NCBI GenBank assembly: GCA_009777005.1
Contig: WRMT01000156.1
Location: forward strand, 1 to 7,269
Direction of reading: 5' to 3'
Length of the DNA stretch: 7,269 nucleotides
Origin: Methanobrevibacter sp.
GTDB lineage: Archaea > Methanobacteriota > Methanobacteria > Methanobacteriales > Methanobacteriaceae
Part shown: piece after piece, positions 1 through 6,725 of the stretch
Position numbering within the stretch: position 1 is the stretch's first letter
How the letters are laid out: the number at the start of each line of letters is the position of its first letter
The notes under the pieces: model-generated
What the model was told of the DNA's origin: nothing
The model's input: the letters and a program-made list of their open reading frames with translations, nothing else
The model's database searches: none
Position numbers and translations under genes: made by a program

Positions 1-11
1 AGGATAGAAAT

Positions 12-407
12 ATGATATTTTTAGATACAGATATTATTTCTTACTATTTCCATGGGAATAATAAAATTACTACTAATCTAATTAAAGCTTTTAAGAGCAA
101 AGAGCCTGTAGCTATCACAATAATAAATGTTTATGAAATATCAAAAGGTTTAAAATATAAAAATAATACAAAAAAAATTAAACACTTTAAAAAACTTTTA
201 AAACATCTTCAGATTTTTTCATTAGATGATAAAGTTATATCAGAAGCAGCAACCATATACTCAAATCTAAGAAAAATTGGTAAAAGTATAGGTGATGCAG
301 ATATATTAATTGCTGCAACGGTTATAAAAAATAAAGGAATTTTAATATCGAATAATACTAAACACTACGAAAACATAGCTAATCTAAATTTAATGAACTG
401 GTTATAA
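12..407 (+). CDS. vapC: VapC-family PIN-domain ribonuclease toxin
   Basis: This 131-residue protein has the length and motif layout of VapC toxins, which are metal-dependent RNases of type II toxin-antitoxin pairs that cut tRNA or rRNA when their antitoxin is lost. The N-terminal LDTDIIS block supplies the first acidic residues (D5, D7). E42 sits in the second helix (NVYEISKG). The GDADILIAA block supplies D95 and D97, followed by SNNTKHYENI (N114/N115), where the family has a Thr/Ser-Asn motif. All four expected PIN acidic residues are present, so the enzyme should be active. The ATG is preceded by AGGA at 1-4, a plausible ribosome-binding site. A frame ending in TGA at 13-15 overlaps the start as ATGA, as is common when an antitoxin gene lies directly upstream; that gene would be outside the window. 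The gene ends 54 bases before the rnhB remnant. The family call is firm; the exact target is unknown. Confidence 0.88.
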   Translation: MIFLDTDIISYYFHGNNKITTNLIKAFKSKEPVAITIINVYEISKGLKYKNNTKKIKHFKKLLKHLQIFSLDDKVISEAATIYSNLRKIGKSIGDADILIAATVIKNKGILISNNTKHYENIANLNLMNWL

Positions 408-460
408 GACTATGAAAATGAAAGCTGTGAAATCAACAAAATAAAAAAAATTTTAAAAAA

Positions 461-894
461 TTAACCCTACACAAAAAAGTATTACTTTGTAGAATAGAAA
501 GTATGTTTGAATGGGAAATTGTTGAGATAACCACTCGAATATTGACAATTTAATTGCTAAAGGTGTGAACTTAAATGAGATTGAAAATCTCAACTTCGAT
601 GAAATAATAATTGATTCAGTTGATATCAAACCAAAAAGACTTGAAGAAGGAATCAAAAAAGTGTTGGTGATGTACAAGTAAAAACTGAGCATAAAGCAGA
701 TGATAAATATATACAAGTAGCTGCTGCATCAATAATAGCTAAAACTAAAAGAAACAATATCACTGTGGGAAAAATAGAAAAATAGGAAATGAAGGATCAG
801 GTTACTCAAGTGATCCAAAAAAAAGGAATTTTTAAAAAACTTTAACTACATTGAACTGCAAGATATAGTTAAAAAATCCTGGAATACTATGTAA
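461..894 (+). pseudogene. rnhB: RNase HII remnant, 5'-truncated and multiply frameshifted
   Basis: RNase HII removes ribonucleotides from DNA and RNA of RNA-DNA hybrids. Read across frames, this stretch follows archaeal RNase HII from the region after the SKKLTP motif to the C-terminus. At 461-538 it reads LTLHKK...SMFEWEIV. At 538-660 it reads NIDNLIAKGVNLNEIE and IIIDSVDIKPKR. At 666-782 it reads KTEHKADDKY and VAAASIIAKTKR. At 785-832 it reads GSGYSSDPKKRNF. At 832-891 it reads FNYIELQDIVKKSWNTM, with a stop at 892-894. The acidic residues of the DSVD and EHKAD motifs remain. The N-terminal third with the catalytic DEAGRG-type motif is absent, and four frame changes plus internal stops break the rest. 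Each frame change has the phase of a one-base deletion. An intact rnhB is expected elsewhere in the genome. The gene cannot make a working enzyme. I am confident of the family because several independent motifs occur in the correct order and spacing. Confidence 0.88.
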
Positions 895-1142
895 AAACTT
901 AAATAAGAATAAAGTTATTAGTTTTAAATAATTAAAGCGTTTATATATTTATTTTTAAAAAATTTAAACTTTTTAATAAAGAAAAACTTCATTTTCACAA
1001 TACTGTGAACTTAAGGATTATTCCTGATTATTTTTATATTTAAATTATTGAAATTTAAATACTTTATTTGTTAAGTTTGCATTGTATTTCTTTTTTTACC
1101 ATTTTATATCGATTTTAGAGAATATTAGTCAATTCAAAACAT
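895..1142. other. Convergent intergenic stretch without recognisable genes
   Basis: This very AT-rich stretch lies between the ends of two decayed genes that point toward each other, the rnhB remnant on the plus strand and the small-protein pseudogene on the minus strand. Stops are frequent in all frames. The only structure I see is a short hairpin-forming inverted repeat at 994-1009 (TTCACA/TGTGAA, four-base loop), with T-rich sequence further downstream at about 1031-1045. It could help terminate transcription but is too short to call. Confidence 0.5.
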
Positions 1143-1493
1143 TTAAATCTGTTTTTTATCTATGATTTTAAACAATTCTTCTGTCGTCATGGTTTTTTTC
1201 ATTGAATTAACAACCTTATAAACTGAAGCAAGAGTAAATTTTAAATCCTCAAACTTGCCAGACAGACATCTTATTGTTCCATCCCATAAGCATATGTTTT
1301 GTGGAATCTCAGTTTCAATAACATGAATAACATTAAACAGTTCTTCAATATTTACACTTTTTAAAAATTTTTAGCTGAATCAGTGGTGTTTGTAGAATAT
1401 ACCTTAAAAAATATACCATCAATCTCTTCTGAATGGCTAAAAATCACTTTATTGTTACTATTTCTTTTTTTAAAAAAATCAAAAAAAACACAT
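1143..1493 (-). pseudogene. Frameshifted paralogue of the 103-residue protein at 1870-2181
   Basis: On the minus strand this region reads as a relative of the intact gene at 1870-2181, about half identical by eye over roughly 80 residues. It starts with ATG at 1493-1491 after an AAAGGTG ribosome-binding site. One extra T in an eight-T run then breaks the frame almost at once. The next segment runs DFFKKRNS, SEEIDG, TDSAKNF. A second frameshift, with the phase of a one-base deletion in an A/T run, comes next. The last segment runs SVNIEELFNVI, IPQNICLWDG, GKFEDLK and ends MTTEELFKIIDKKQI before TAA at 1145-1143. Its C-terminus extends about 16 residues beyond that of the intact copy. Similarity continues about 20 bases upstream of the start, through the ribosome-binding site, then fades, which supports an old tandem duplication. 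Function unknown. Both lesions lie in homopolymer-rich sequence, so a sequencing error is possible but would have to have happened twice. Confidence 0.82.
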
Positions 1494-1869
1494 AATCACA
1501 CCTTTCTTTCGTTTAATTTCAATATCTTCAAGGATTGCAAATTTTCTGGTTCTGACTCAATATTCGGATTTTTCCAATATAAAATTGTGAGTGTAAAGCT
1601 GTTGGCTCCTGTGAAAAATTTTATTCTAAATAATGGTTATTTTTCAATATAAGCATGAAAAAATTAAATAATAATTTTCAAGAGCCAAAAACTTTACTTC
1701 CTCTAAAATTGGAATAAACTTAAAATATAAAGTTTTTATTATCTAATCATTATTATTTTCACCAGTATTAATTTCAACTTTTAAAAAACAATAAATTAAT
1801 ATATATCTTCAGCAATATTACAATTCAATAGAAAATAGTGATAATTTTCTCTTAAAGAATACATATCTT
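1494..1869. other. Intergenic stretch with weak minus-strand coding debris
   Basis: No intact gene is visible. On the minus strand, short open stretches look protein-like: one at about 1640-1520 includes TGANSFTLTILYWKNPN, and another at about 1735-1660 includes IPILEEVKFLALENYY. They lie in different frames separated by stops. They may be remains of a gene that once stood upstream of the pseudogene at 1143-1493, but I cannot assign a family. Downstream of the intact small gene there is a 7-bp inverted repeat at 1830-1836/1844-1850 and, about 80 bases past its stop, a six-T run on the minus strand (1783-1788). Either could end its transcript. Confidence 0.4.
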
Positions 1870-2181
1870 TTATTGAATATCATGCAGTATTCCAAAAGCA
1901 TGGATTGTTCTAAGAAGACCTCCCTTTAAAAGTTCAAGATTTCCTGGCATGGATGATATTACTCCCCTTTCCCACATACATATACTTTGTGGAGTTTCAG
2001 TTACAACAATATAGCGAAACTTAAACAATTTTTCAAGACTGACACTTTCGAAAAAATTCTTAGCTGAATCTTGAGTGTCTGTAGAAAAAATCTTATAAGT
2101 CACACCATCAATTTCTTCGGAATAGATAAAATTCACATTATATTTTGAATATCTTTCTTTTAAAAAATCAAATAAGCCCAT
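1870..2181 (-). CDS. Small protein of unknown function, 103 residues
   Basis: I do not recognise this family. The protein is a soluble, mixed-charge polypeptide with no signal peptide or membrane segment. It begins MGLFDFLKERYSKY and contains SEEIDGVTYKIF, DSAKNFFESVSLEKLFKF and the block TETPQSICMWERG. The same landmarks (SEEIDG, DSAKNF, ICxW) are conserved in the decayed copy at 1143-1493, showing that the frame was under selection. I chose the ATG at 2181-2179 because AGGTGA at 2191-2186 lies four bases upstream, a near-ideal archaeal ribosome-binding site, and because the paralogue starts at the same point. An in-frame GTG at 2208 would add nine residues, but its own GTG lies inside an AGGTG motif. 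It reads in the same direction as the large NTPase gene but about 310 bases beyond its stop, with its own TATA-like sequence, so it is probably transcribed separately. Confidence 0.75.
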   Translation of the reverse strand: MGLFDFLKERYSKYNVNFIYSEEIDGVTYKIFSTDTQDSAKNFFESVSLEKLFKFRYIVVTETPQSICMWERGVISSMPGNLELLKGGLLRTIHAFGILHDIQ

Positions 2182-2185
2182 AATC

Positions 2186-2191
2186 TCACCT
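2186..2191 (-). promoter_or_regulatory. Ribosome-binding site of the small gene
   Basis: AGGTGA on the minus strand matches the 3' end of archaeal 16S rRNA, which carries CACCTCC. It sits four bases before the ATG at 2181 and decides that start over the in-frame GTG at 2208. The decayed paralogue keeps a similar AAAGGTG at the same place. Confidence 0.65.
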
Positions 2192-2238
2192 ACTTTGTTT
2201 AATTTCACCTTTTATACATTAAGAAGTTTTATTTTATT

Positions 2239-2252
2239 ATTATATATTATAA
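2239..2252 (-). promoter_or_regulatory. TATA-like promoter element for the small gene
   Basis: On the minus strand this AT-only block reads ATAATATATA at its core. Archaeal transcription starts about 25 bases downstream of the TATA box, which would put the start near 2219 and give a leader of about 38 bases holding the AGGTGA site. The base composition here is so AT-rich that TATA-like words are common, so position relative to the gene is the main support. Confidence 0.4.
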
Positions 2253-2293
2253 TAAGCAATAATTCTTTTCGTCAGATAAAAATTAAAATTTGG

Positions 2294-2312
2294 ACATTTT
2301 AAACAAAAATGT
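2294..2312 (-). terminator. Possible terminator downstream of the large gene
   Basis: A perfect 7-bp inverted repeat (ACATTTT/AAAATGT, five-base loop) is followed on the minus strand by a T-rich run (AAATTTTAATTTTTA, 2290-2276). It lies about 180 bases past the stop of the large NTPase gene and before the promoter-like sequence of the small gene, where a terminator would be expected. The stem is AT-rich and weak. Archaeal termination depends mainly on T-tracts, so the T-rich run may matter more than the stem. Confidence 0.25.
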
Positions 2313-2333
2313 TAGGTAGTATGTACTGTAAAT

Positions 2334-2474
2334 TTATGGATATTTATCATCCAAATTATTCTTAAATTTCCAATAAGATTCCATTGGTCTGTGAAGAGCA
2401 ATTAAAATTTTAATATTTGATAAATCTTAAAATACTCAAATTTCCAGTAGATTTACACCACTTCTATTAACCAT
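2334..2474 (-). pseudogene. Decayed short reading frame downstream of the large gene
   Basis: A 47-codon frame runs from ATG at 2474 to TAA at 2334, interrupted by two in-frame stops about a third of the way in. The part before the stops reads MVNRSGVNLLEI. The part after them includes NIKILIALHRPMESYWKF and ends NNLDDKYP. The amino-acid make-up looks like real protein and not translated noncoding AT-rich DNA. It begins 18 bases after the stop of the large NTPase gene on the same strand, so it may once have been the next gene of that transcript or part of a longer ORF. I do not recognise a family. Confidence 0.35.
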
Positions 2475-2492
2475 TTTAATAATTTTTTCATT

Positions 2493-5400
2493 TTAAATAT
2501 TATCGTTCCATGAATCTACTATTTTATTCTTTTTATCATTTATTCTTTTTATCGCATCATCATCACCTAAAAGCATACATGTTAAAATTTGTTTATCCAG
2601 AGATATTAACAATTCTTCATAATACCCGCAACTCTCACAAATTTCCTGTTTTCGTCTTAATTTTATTAAAGAATCTTCAAACAAACCTTTATTCGCTAAT
2701 ATGGCTGCTTGATTGCCTAAAGCGATTTGCAATGAATCTTTTATATTTAGTCTTTCACATATTTCCTCTTGTTCAATTAATTTGTCCATTGCAACATCTA
2801 ATATGTCATGTTCCATGAGAATCACTGCTTGTTCTCCAATAAAATGTTGTAGTTCCGCTTCAAATCTTAATTTTCGACAAATGGCTTCCTGATCTTCAAG
2901 AATAGCCATAGCTTCATAATGTCTATTTTCATATTGAAGAATAATAGCTAATCCCAAATATGCATATAATAGTCCTTTTCTATCGTTTAATTCTTTAGCA
3001 ATGGATTTAGCTTCTTTAAGTTTCTTTTTAGCTTCGTTTAATCTACCTAACTCCCGAAAAATATTATTCTGGTTAATTAATGACCTCATAATACTCTTTT
3101 TATTTTTAAGTTCACGAGCTATCATTTCTTCCTCTTGATGAAGTTCAAGGGATTTATCCTTTTGACCCCATTTACGTAGTATTATAGCTTGATTTCCTAA
3201 TGAAATAGATAAATCTGACTGAAAATTTAGTTTTCGGCAAATTTGCTCTTCTTCTTGATGGAGTTCCATAGCTTTTTCAAGTTTCCCGCATTCCATAAGG
3301 ATATTTGCTTGATTTCCTAAAATTTGCTCTAATTCAATTTTAACATGTATTTTTCTACATAATTTCTCAGCAATTTTAAGTGTCTCTAATGCTTTTTCAA
3401 ATTTTCCTAAAAACTGATAAGACAGAGCTTTATCTCCTAATGATCTTATTGAGCCAGAGTTATAAGAAATATTTTTAGATAATTCTTCCATTTTTTCCTG
3501 AATTTCCAATGATTCATGTACTTGACCCCATGTCATGAAAATTGTTGATTGTGATAATAAAGAGTCATATAAATATGCTTTTTGGTTAATTTGACGACAT
3601 AAATTCTCAGAAAGTTTATATAATTTTAGAGCTTCTTCCAATTTTCCTTGATTTTCAATGATTTTTGCTTGGAACAAGAGTGATTCAATAATACCAAATT
3701 TATTTTTCATTTTAGACGATAATTTTTCATGATTTTCAGCAATACTAATCGCCTTGTCTATTTCCCCCCAAATTTCGTAAATATGTGCTTGAGAAAATTG
3801 AGCAAGTGAAACGCCATAATCATCTCTTCTCCTTATACATTCATTCACACTTTTCTTATAAAACTCCATAGCTTTGTTTAATTTACCTTGTTGGGCTAAC
3901 ATATCTCCTTGCAAAATTAAAAGAAGATTTAATCCATCAACATATTGGTGTTTTTCAAATAAGTTAATTAAATAATCATAAATTTTAGATGCCTCATTAT
4001 AATAACTAGTGTTATGAAGAAAAAATGCGATTTTAGAGATGATTTTAGGATATTTCTCTGGATTTTCAATAATATCGGAATATGCAATTTCAATTTTATA
4101 GTCCGTTAGTTCTGTTAATTTTGACCAATAGTATTTTAAATCAGAATCATTAATCTTTTCAAGTTTGTCAAAATCATTTAGATATTCATAAAGTTCATCC
4201 CAACGACCCATTTTCATTAAATGCCAAGGTAATTCTTGAGCAGTACGATCAGGGTTAGTTTTATTTTTAAATAAATTTATTAAATTTGAACGGAACTTTT
4301 TTTCTTTAGAATCTATTAAATATTTGTTTTGCGTTGTTTCTATAAAGTGTTGATGGTGAAAATTCAATAATAATTTTTTATTTAAGTTTTTTTCAGTTAA
4401 AAAAGGTTTTAAATCAGAATATAATCTGGAATATATAATAAACGGTAATTTATCTACTTTTGGAGAATCATCAGAAGCAAGCTCTTCATAGTCTTCCATG
4501 ATTTCTCTATCAGTTGAAATTAAAGTGTATATTTCTTCCTCTGATAAACCATATCTTGAACATGTTAAATAACTAAGGGTTTTTGAAACTAATATATGGC
4601 TATGATTTGACTTATTGGAAAGTCTATCGAAAATATTGCTTATTAATTCTTGAAGGGAATCTGGTAACTCTACTATTGGTGTATACGATTTCCATGTCAT
4701 AGATTCTTGGAAAGCTAATTTTAAAAATAACGGCAAGCCATTTTTTTTAAAATTTTTTAAGATTTCATTTTCTTGTTCTTCTGTAAGTGTTCTGTTTGCA
4801 TTTTCAAGCCATAATTCAAGGAGATTTTTTCCTTCAGTTAATGGCATTGCTTTTAAGATTTTAATATTCTCTTTTTCTAATATCTCCCTAATATCCATTT
4901 TTAATTTTTTTGAAACAGTCGATACTACCATGTGTACATTTTTAGGTAGATATGTTGGTAACCAGCCTAACTCTCTAGCATCTTCAAAGTCTGAAAGTTG
5001 GTTTAAACCATCTAAAAATATTACTAAAGGTTCTTCTTTTGTGGCAAAAGTCATTAATTCAAAAAATTTGTCTAATAAGTCTAAATATTTTTTGGGAACC
5101 ATTTTAATGTCTTGGTTGTAATTTTTTGCTAATTGTTGACAAATACCATACAACAATGAAGTTATATCTGAGGATTTTGGTGTTACTCCTATAAATCGTG
5201 AAATAATCTTTAAATGAGGATATTTTTCTTTTAAATCCTCACTTGATTGTGAAAGTAGTGCTGTTTTTCCCGTTCCAGAATTTCCACAAATAGCTAATGG
5301 TTGATCATTATCTGAAAAAACATGTTTTTCAATTTCATATAAAATATCTTTTCTTCCAACAAAATCTTCAGATTTTTCTTTTGCAAAATCTTGATGAGCT

Positions 5401-6386
5401 TTGATTTCTACATCTAATGGATTTCTTTCATCATCTTTCATTTGCTCTTTAATTATTCCTTTTAAAGAATTATACACATCTTTACAAAAAATATCCATAT
5501 AATCATATTCAATAAACTCTTGATCCTCGTTTTTGATTTTACTTAAAAATGATGAAAATTTAGAAATTTGTTTAAAATTAGTATTATATACTTTAAAGTT
5601 ATATTTTTCCTTTTTTAAACTATTTTTTAAGTTAATCACTGATTCAAAAGATTTATCATTTAATTTAAAATTATTATCATCGATTTTAATAAAATCAAAA
5701 AAAGGTCCTGTTTGTTTATTGTAATTAATTGTCTCATTTTTATCCATAGTAATATTTCTACAAAAGCAGAAAACATGTTCTTTTGCATCAATACTTAACT
5801 TTCCTTTTTCTACTTCTTGTTCTACAGCAGATGCAAAGTATAAATCTCTTCTTTCATTTGAAATATCTCCTTTTTCTTTAAGTTTATCAACTGCATCTTG
5901 TAAGATATTTCTTAACTCATCTTCTACTTTAGCCCAATTATCATAATTTACATATTCTCCAGTTCTTGGAAGTAAGTCGTATACTGGAGGAACAGTATTT
6001 TCATCTAATTTAAACCATTCTTTTAAGAGAGTTTTTTCTTTCTTGTTAACTTGAGTTTTAATTTTATTAAACTCGACCTCAGGTATTTGGGAAGGTATAG
6101 GTATCCAACCATACCTATTTCCTAAAAGAACTATAAAATTGGGTTTGGGGCTAATTTTTTGACTTCTTTCAATCTCTTCCAGACATATTTTCATTGCTTG
6201 CTGATTTATAGCTGCTTCTTCACTGACTCCCCATCTTAAATCAACCGCTTGAAAATCATGTCCCTTCTCTTTACAGAACTCTTTTAATTCGGAAAAAACC
6301 TTTTTTTGCAATGCATCTCTTTCTTCTTTAAAATCATTGAAAGTACTACTTACAAAAACCCTAAAAATTTTATTAATCTTTACCAT
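2493..6386 (-). CDS. STAND/NACHT-type NTPase with N-terminal DUF4062-like domain and C-terminal TPR array
   Basis: This 1297-residue cytoplasmic protein has three parts. Residues 1-210 match the DUF4062-like domain: FRVFVSSTFNDFKEERD (8-24), VDLRWGV (48-54), GNRYGWIP (89-96). Residues 341-500 form a NACHT/AAA-type P-loop NTPase with DFVGR (341-345), Walker A GNSGTGKT (368-375) and Walker B LVIFLDGLNQL (454-464). A GLPLFLKLA motif (550-558), a winged-helix-like segment (about 600-690, GLSEEEI) and ELPWHL (718-723) follow. Residues 785-1290 are TPR-like repeats. STAND proteins use ATP-driven oligomerisation to switch on an effector after the repeat domain senses a ligand. Many prokaryotic members defend against phage, so an immune role is likely but inferred. 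No catalytic residues are evident in the N-terminal domain. The ATG follows GGAG by seven bases. No lesion is visible, and the intact 3.9-kb frame amid decayed neighbours argues for selection. Domain assignment is firm; biological role is not. Confidence 0.9.
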   Translation of the reverse strand: MVKINKIFRVFVSSTFNDFKEERDALQKKVFSELKEFCKEKGHDFQAVDLRWGVSEEAAINQQAMKICLEEIERSQKISPKPNFIVLLGNRYGWIPIPSQIPEVEFNKIKTQVNKKEKTLLKEWFKLDENTVPPVYDLLPRTGEYVNYDNWAKVEDELRNILQDAVDKLKEKGDISNERRDLYFASAVEQEVEKGKLSIDAKEHVFCFCRNITMDKNETINYNKQTGPFFDFIKIDDNNFKLNDKSFESVINLKNSLKKEKYNFKVYNTNFKQISKFSSFLSKIKNEDQEFIEYDYMDIFCKDVYNSLKGIIKEQMKDDERNPLDVEIKAHQDFAKEKSEDFVGRKDILYEIEKHVFSDNDQPLAICGNSGTGKTALLSQSSEDLKEKYPHLKIISRFIGVTPKSSDITSLLYGICQQLAKNYNQDIKMVPKKYLDLLDKFFELMTFATKEEPLVIFLDGLNQLSDFEDARELGWLPTYLPKNVHMVVSTVSKKLKMDIREILEKENIKILKAMPLTEGKNLLELWLENANRTLTEEQENEILKNFKKNGLPLFLKLAFQESMTWKSYTPIVELPDSLQELISNIFDRLSNKSNHSHILVSKTLSYLTCSRYGLSEEEIYTLISTDREIMEDYEELASDDSPKVDKLPFIIYSRLYSDLKPFLTEKNLNKKLLLNFHHQHFIETTQNKYLIDSKEKKFRSNLINLFKNKTNPDRTAQELPWHLMKMGRWDELYEYLNDFDKLEKINDSDLKYYWSKLTELTDYKIEIAYSDIIENPEKYPKIISKIAFFLHNTSYYNEASKIYDYLINLFEKHQYVDGLNLLLILQGDMLAQQGKLNKAMEFYKKSVNECIRRRDDYGVSLAQFSQAHIYEIWGEIDKAISIAENHEKLSSKMKNKFGIIESLLFQAKIIENQGKLEEALKLYKLSENLCRQINQKAYLYDSLLSQSTIFMTWGQVHESLEIQEKMEELSKNISYNSGSIRSLGDKALSYQFLGKFEKALETLKIAEKLCRKIHVKIELEQILGNQANILMECGKLEKAMELHQEEEQICRKLNFQSDLSISLGNQAIILRKWGQKDKSLELHQEEEMIARELKNKKSIMRSLINQNNIFRELGRLNEAKKKLKEAKSIAKELNDRKGLLYAYLGLAIILQYENRHYEAMAILEDQEAICRKLRFEAELQHFIGEQAVILMEHDILDVAMDKLIEQEEICERLNIKDSLQIALGNQAAILANKGLFEDSLIKLRRKQEICESCGYYEELLISLDKQILTCMLLGDDDAIKRINDKKNKIVDSWNDNI
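2515..4035 (-). repeat. Array of thirteen 40-residue TPR-like units within the large gene
   Basis: The turn residue that precedes the (x)4-Ala/Ser helix recurs at residues 794, 834, 874, 914, 954, 994, 1034, 1074, 1114, 1154, 1194, 1234 and 1274, exactly 40 apart with no insertion or deletion. It is Gly in ten units and Ser, Asn or Asp in the other three. Typical unit words are GKLEKAMELHQEEEQICRKL and LGNQAxIL, the latter at about 1023-1030, 1063-1070 and 1223-1230, with GEQAVIL at 1184-1190. The LGNQA codons recur in the DNA at multiples of 120 bp. Such TPR solenoids usually bind protein or peptide ligands and are the likely sensing surface. Repeat number could change by recombination between units. 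Confidence 0.85.
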
Positions 6387-6393
6387 TCTACTT

Positions 6394-6397
6394 CTCC
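6394..6397 (-). promoter_or_regulatory. Ribosome-binding site of the large NTPase gene
   Basis: GGAG on the minus strand lies seven bases before the ATG at 6386-6384 and matches the anti-Shine-Dalgarno end of archaeal 16S rRNA. It supports this ATG as the start, and the FRVFVSST motif begins at residue 8, as expected for a complete N-terminus. Confidence 0.55.
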
Positions 6398-6468
6398 AGG
6401 AAGTGAAAAATAGATTTTCTAAAAAATCAAATTCACAAGTTTAATTAAAAGTAATTTTACTTAAAAAT

Positions 6469-6499
6469 AGTTTATACTCCATTATAACAATTTATACTT
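6469..6499 (-). promoter_or_regulatory. Paired TATA-like boxes upstream of the large gene
   Basis: On the minus strand AGTATAAA occurs twice, 20 bases apart (about 6498-6491 and 6478-6471). Either could bind TBP. The nearer one would place the transcription start near 6448 and give a leader of about 60 bases. The duplication might allow two start points. The call rests on position and sequence only, in an AT-rich background. Confidence 0.35.
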
Positions 6500-6584
6500 T
6501 ATTTTAAATGATTAAAAAATAATAGATTATAATGTAAGAGGCAGGGAAATGATTATGAGTTCGATGAACATTCATGAGAATTTG

Positions 6585-6625
6585 TAAAAAATTTTAAACA
6601 AACACACACATATTAAAATTTTTTA
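6585..6625. repeat. Perfect 13-bp inverted repeat with 15-base loop
   Basis: The arms at 6585-6597 (TAAAAAATTTTAA) and 6613-6625 (TTAAAATTTTTTA) are exact reverse complements around a CA-rich loop. The stem is purely A/T. Because runs of T follow or fall within the arms on both strands, it could act as a weak bidirectional transcription stop between the divergent promoter-like sequences on either side. Confidence 0.55.
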
Positions 6626-6642
6626 AACATTTTCTATTTTTG

Positions 6643-6650
6643 TTTATATA
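6643..6650 (+). promoter_or_regulatory. TATA-like box on the plus strand
   Basis: TTTATATA matches the archaeal TATA consensus. A start about 25 bases downstream (near 6675) would give a leader of about 50 bases before the small ORF at 6726. The sequence is common by chance in such AT-rich DNA, so this is only suggestive. Confidence 0.25.
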
Positions 6651-6725
6651 CTCATTGAACAAAAATAATTGTTTCCTAGTTAGGTAAATAGCTTAAAAAA
6701 ATAGTGTGAGCGAGTAGGTGTTTCA

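Noticed and set aside
453..716. Minus-strand open frame of 87 codons opposite the rnhB remnant
   Set aside because: It is the antisense of RNase HII motifs and has hydrophobic, low-complexity content with no ribosome-binding site.
1383..1652. Plus-strand open frame of 89 codons
   Set aside because: It is antisense to the small-protein pseudogene, whose minus-strand reading matches an intact paralogue; the plus-strand product has no family features.
1870..2208. GTG start at 2208 giving a 112-residue small protein
   Set aside because: The internal ATG at 2181 has a well-spaced AGGTGA site and matches the start of the paralogue; the nine extra residues have no support.
2510..5724. Plus-strand open frames at 2510-2818, 4930-5121 and 5533-5724
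   Set aside because: All lie inside the 1297-codon minus-strand gene, which has clear domains throughout, so they are chance antisense frames.
6549..6587. Short plus-strand ORF of about 12 codons after a purine-rich stretch
   Set aside because: It is too short, has no good ribosome-binding site and no supporting features.
6541..6600. GAGTTCGATGAAC considered as a tRNA T-arm
   Set aside because: There is no acceptor stem, anticodon arm or D arm at the required spacing.
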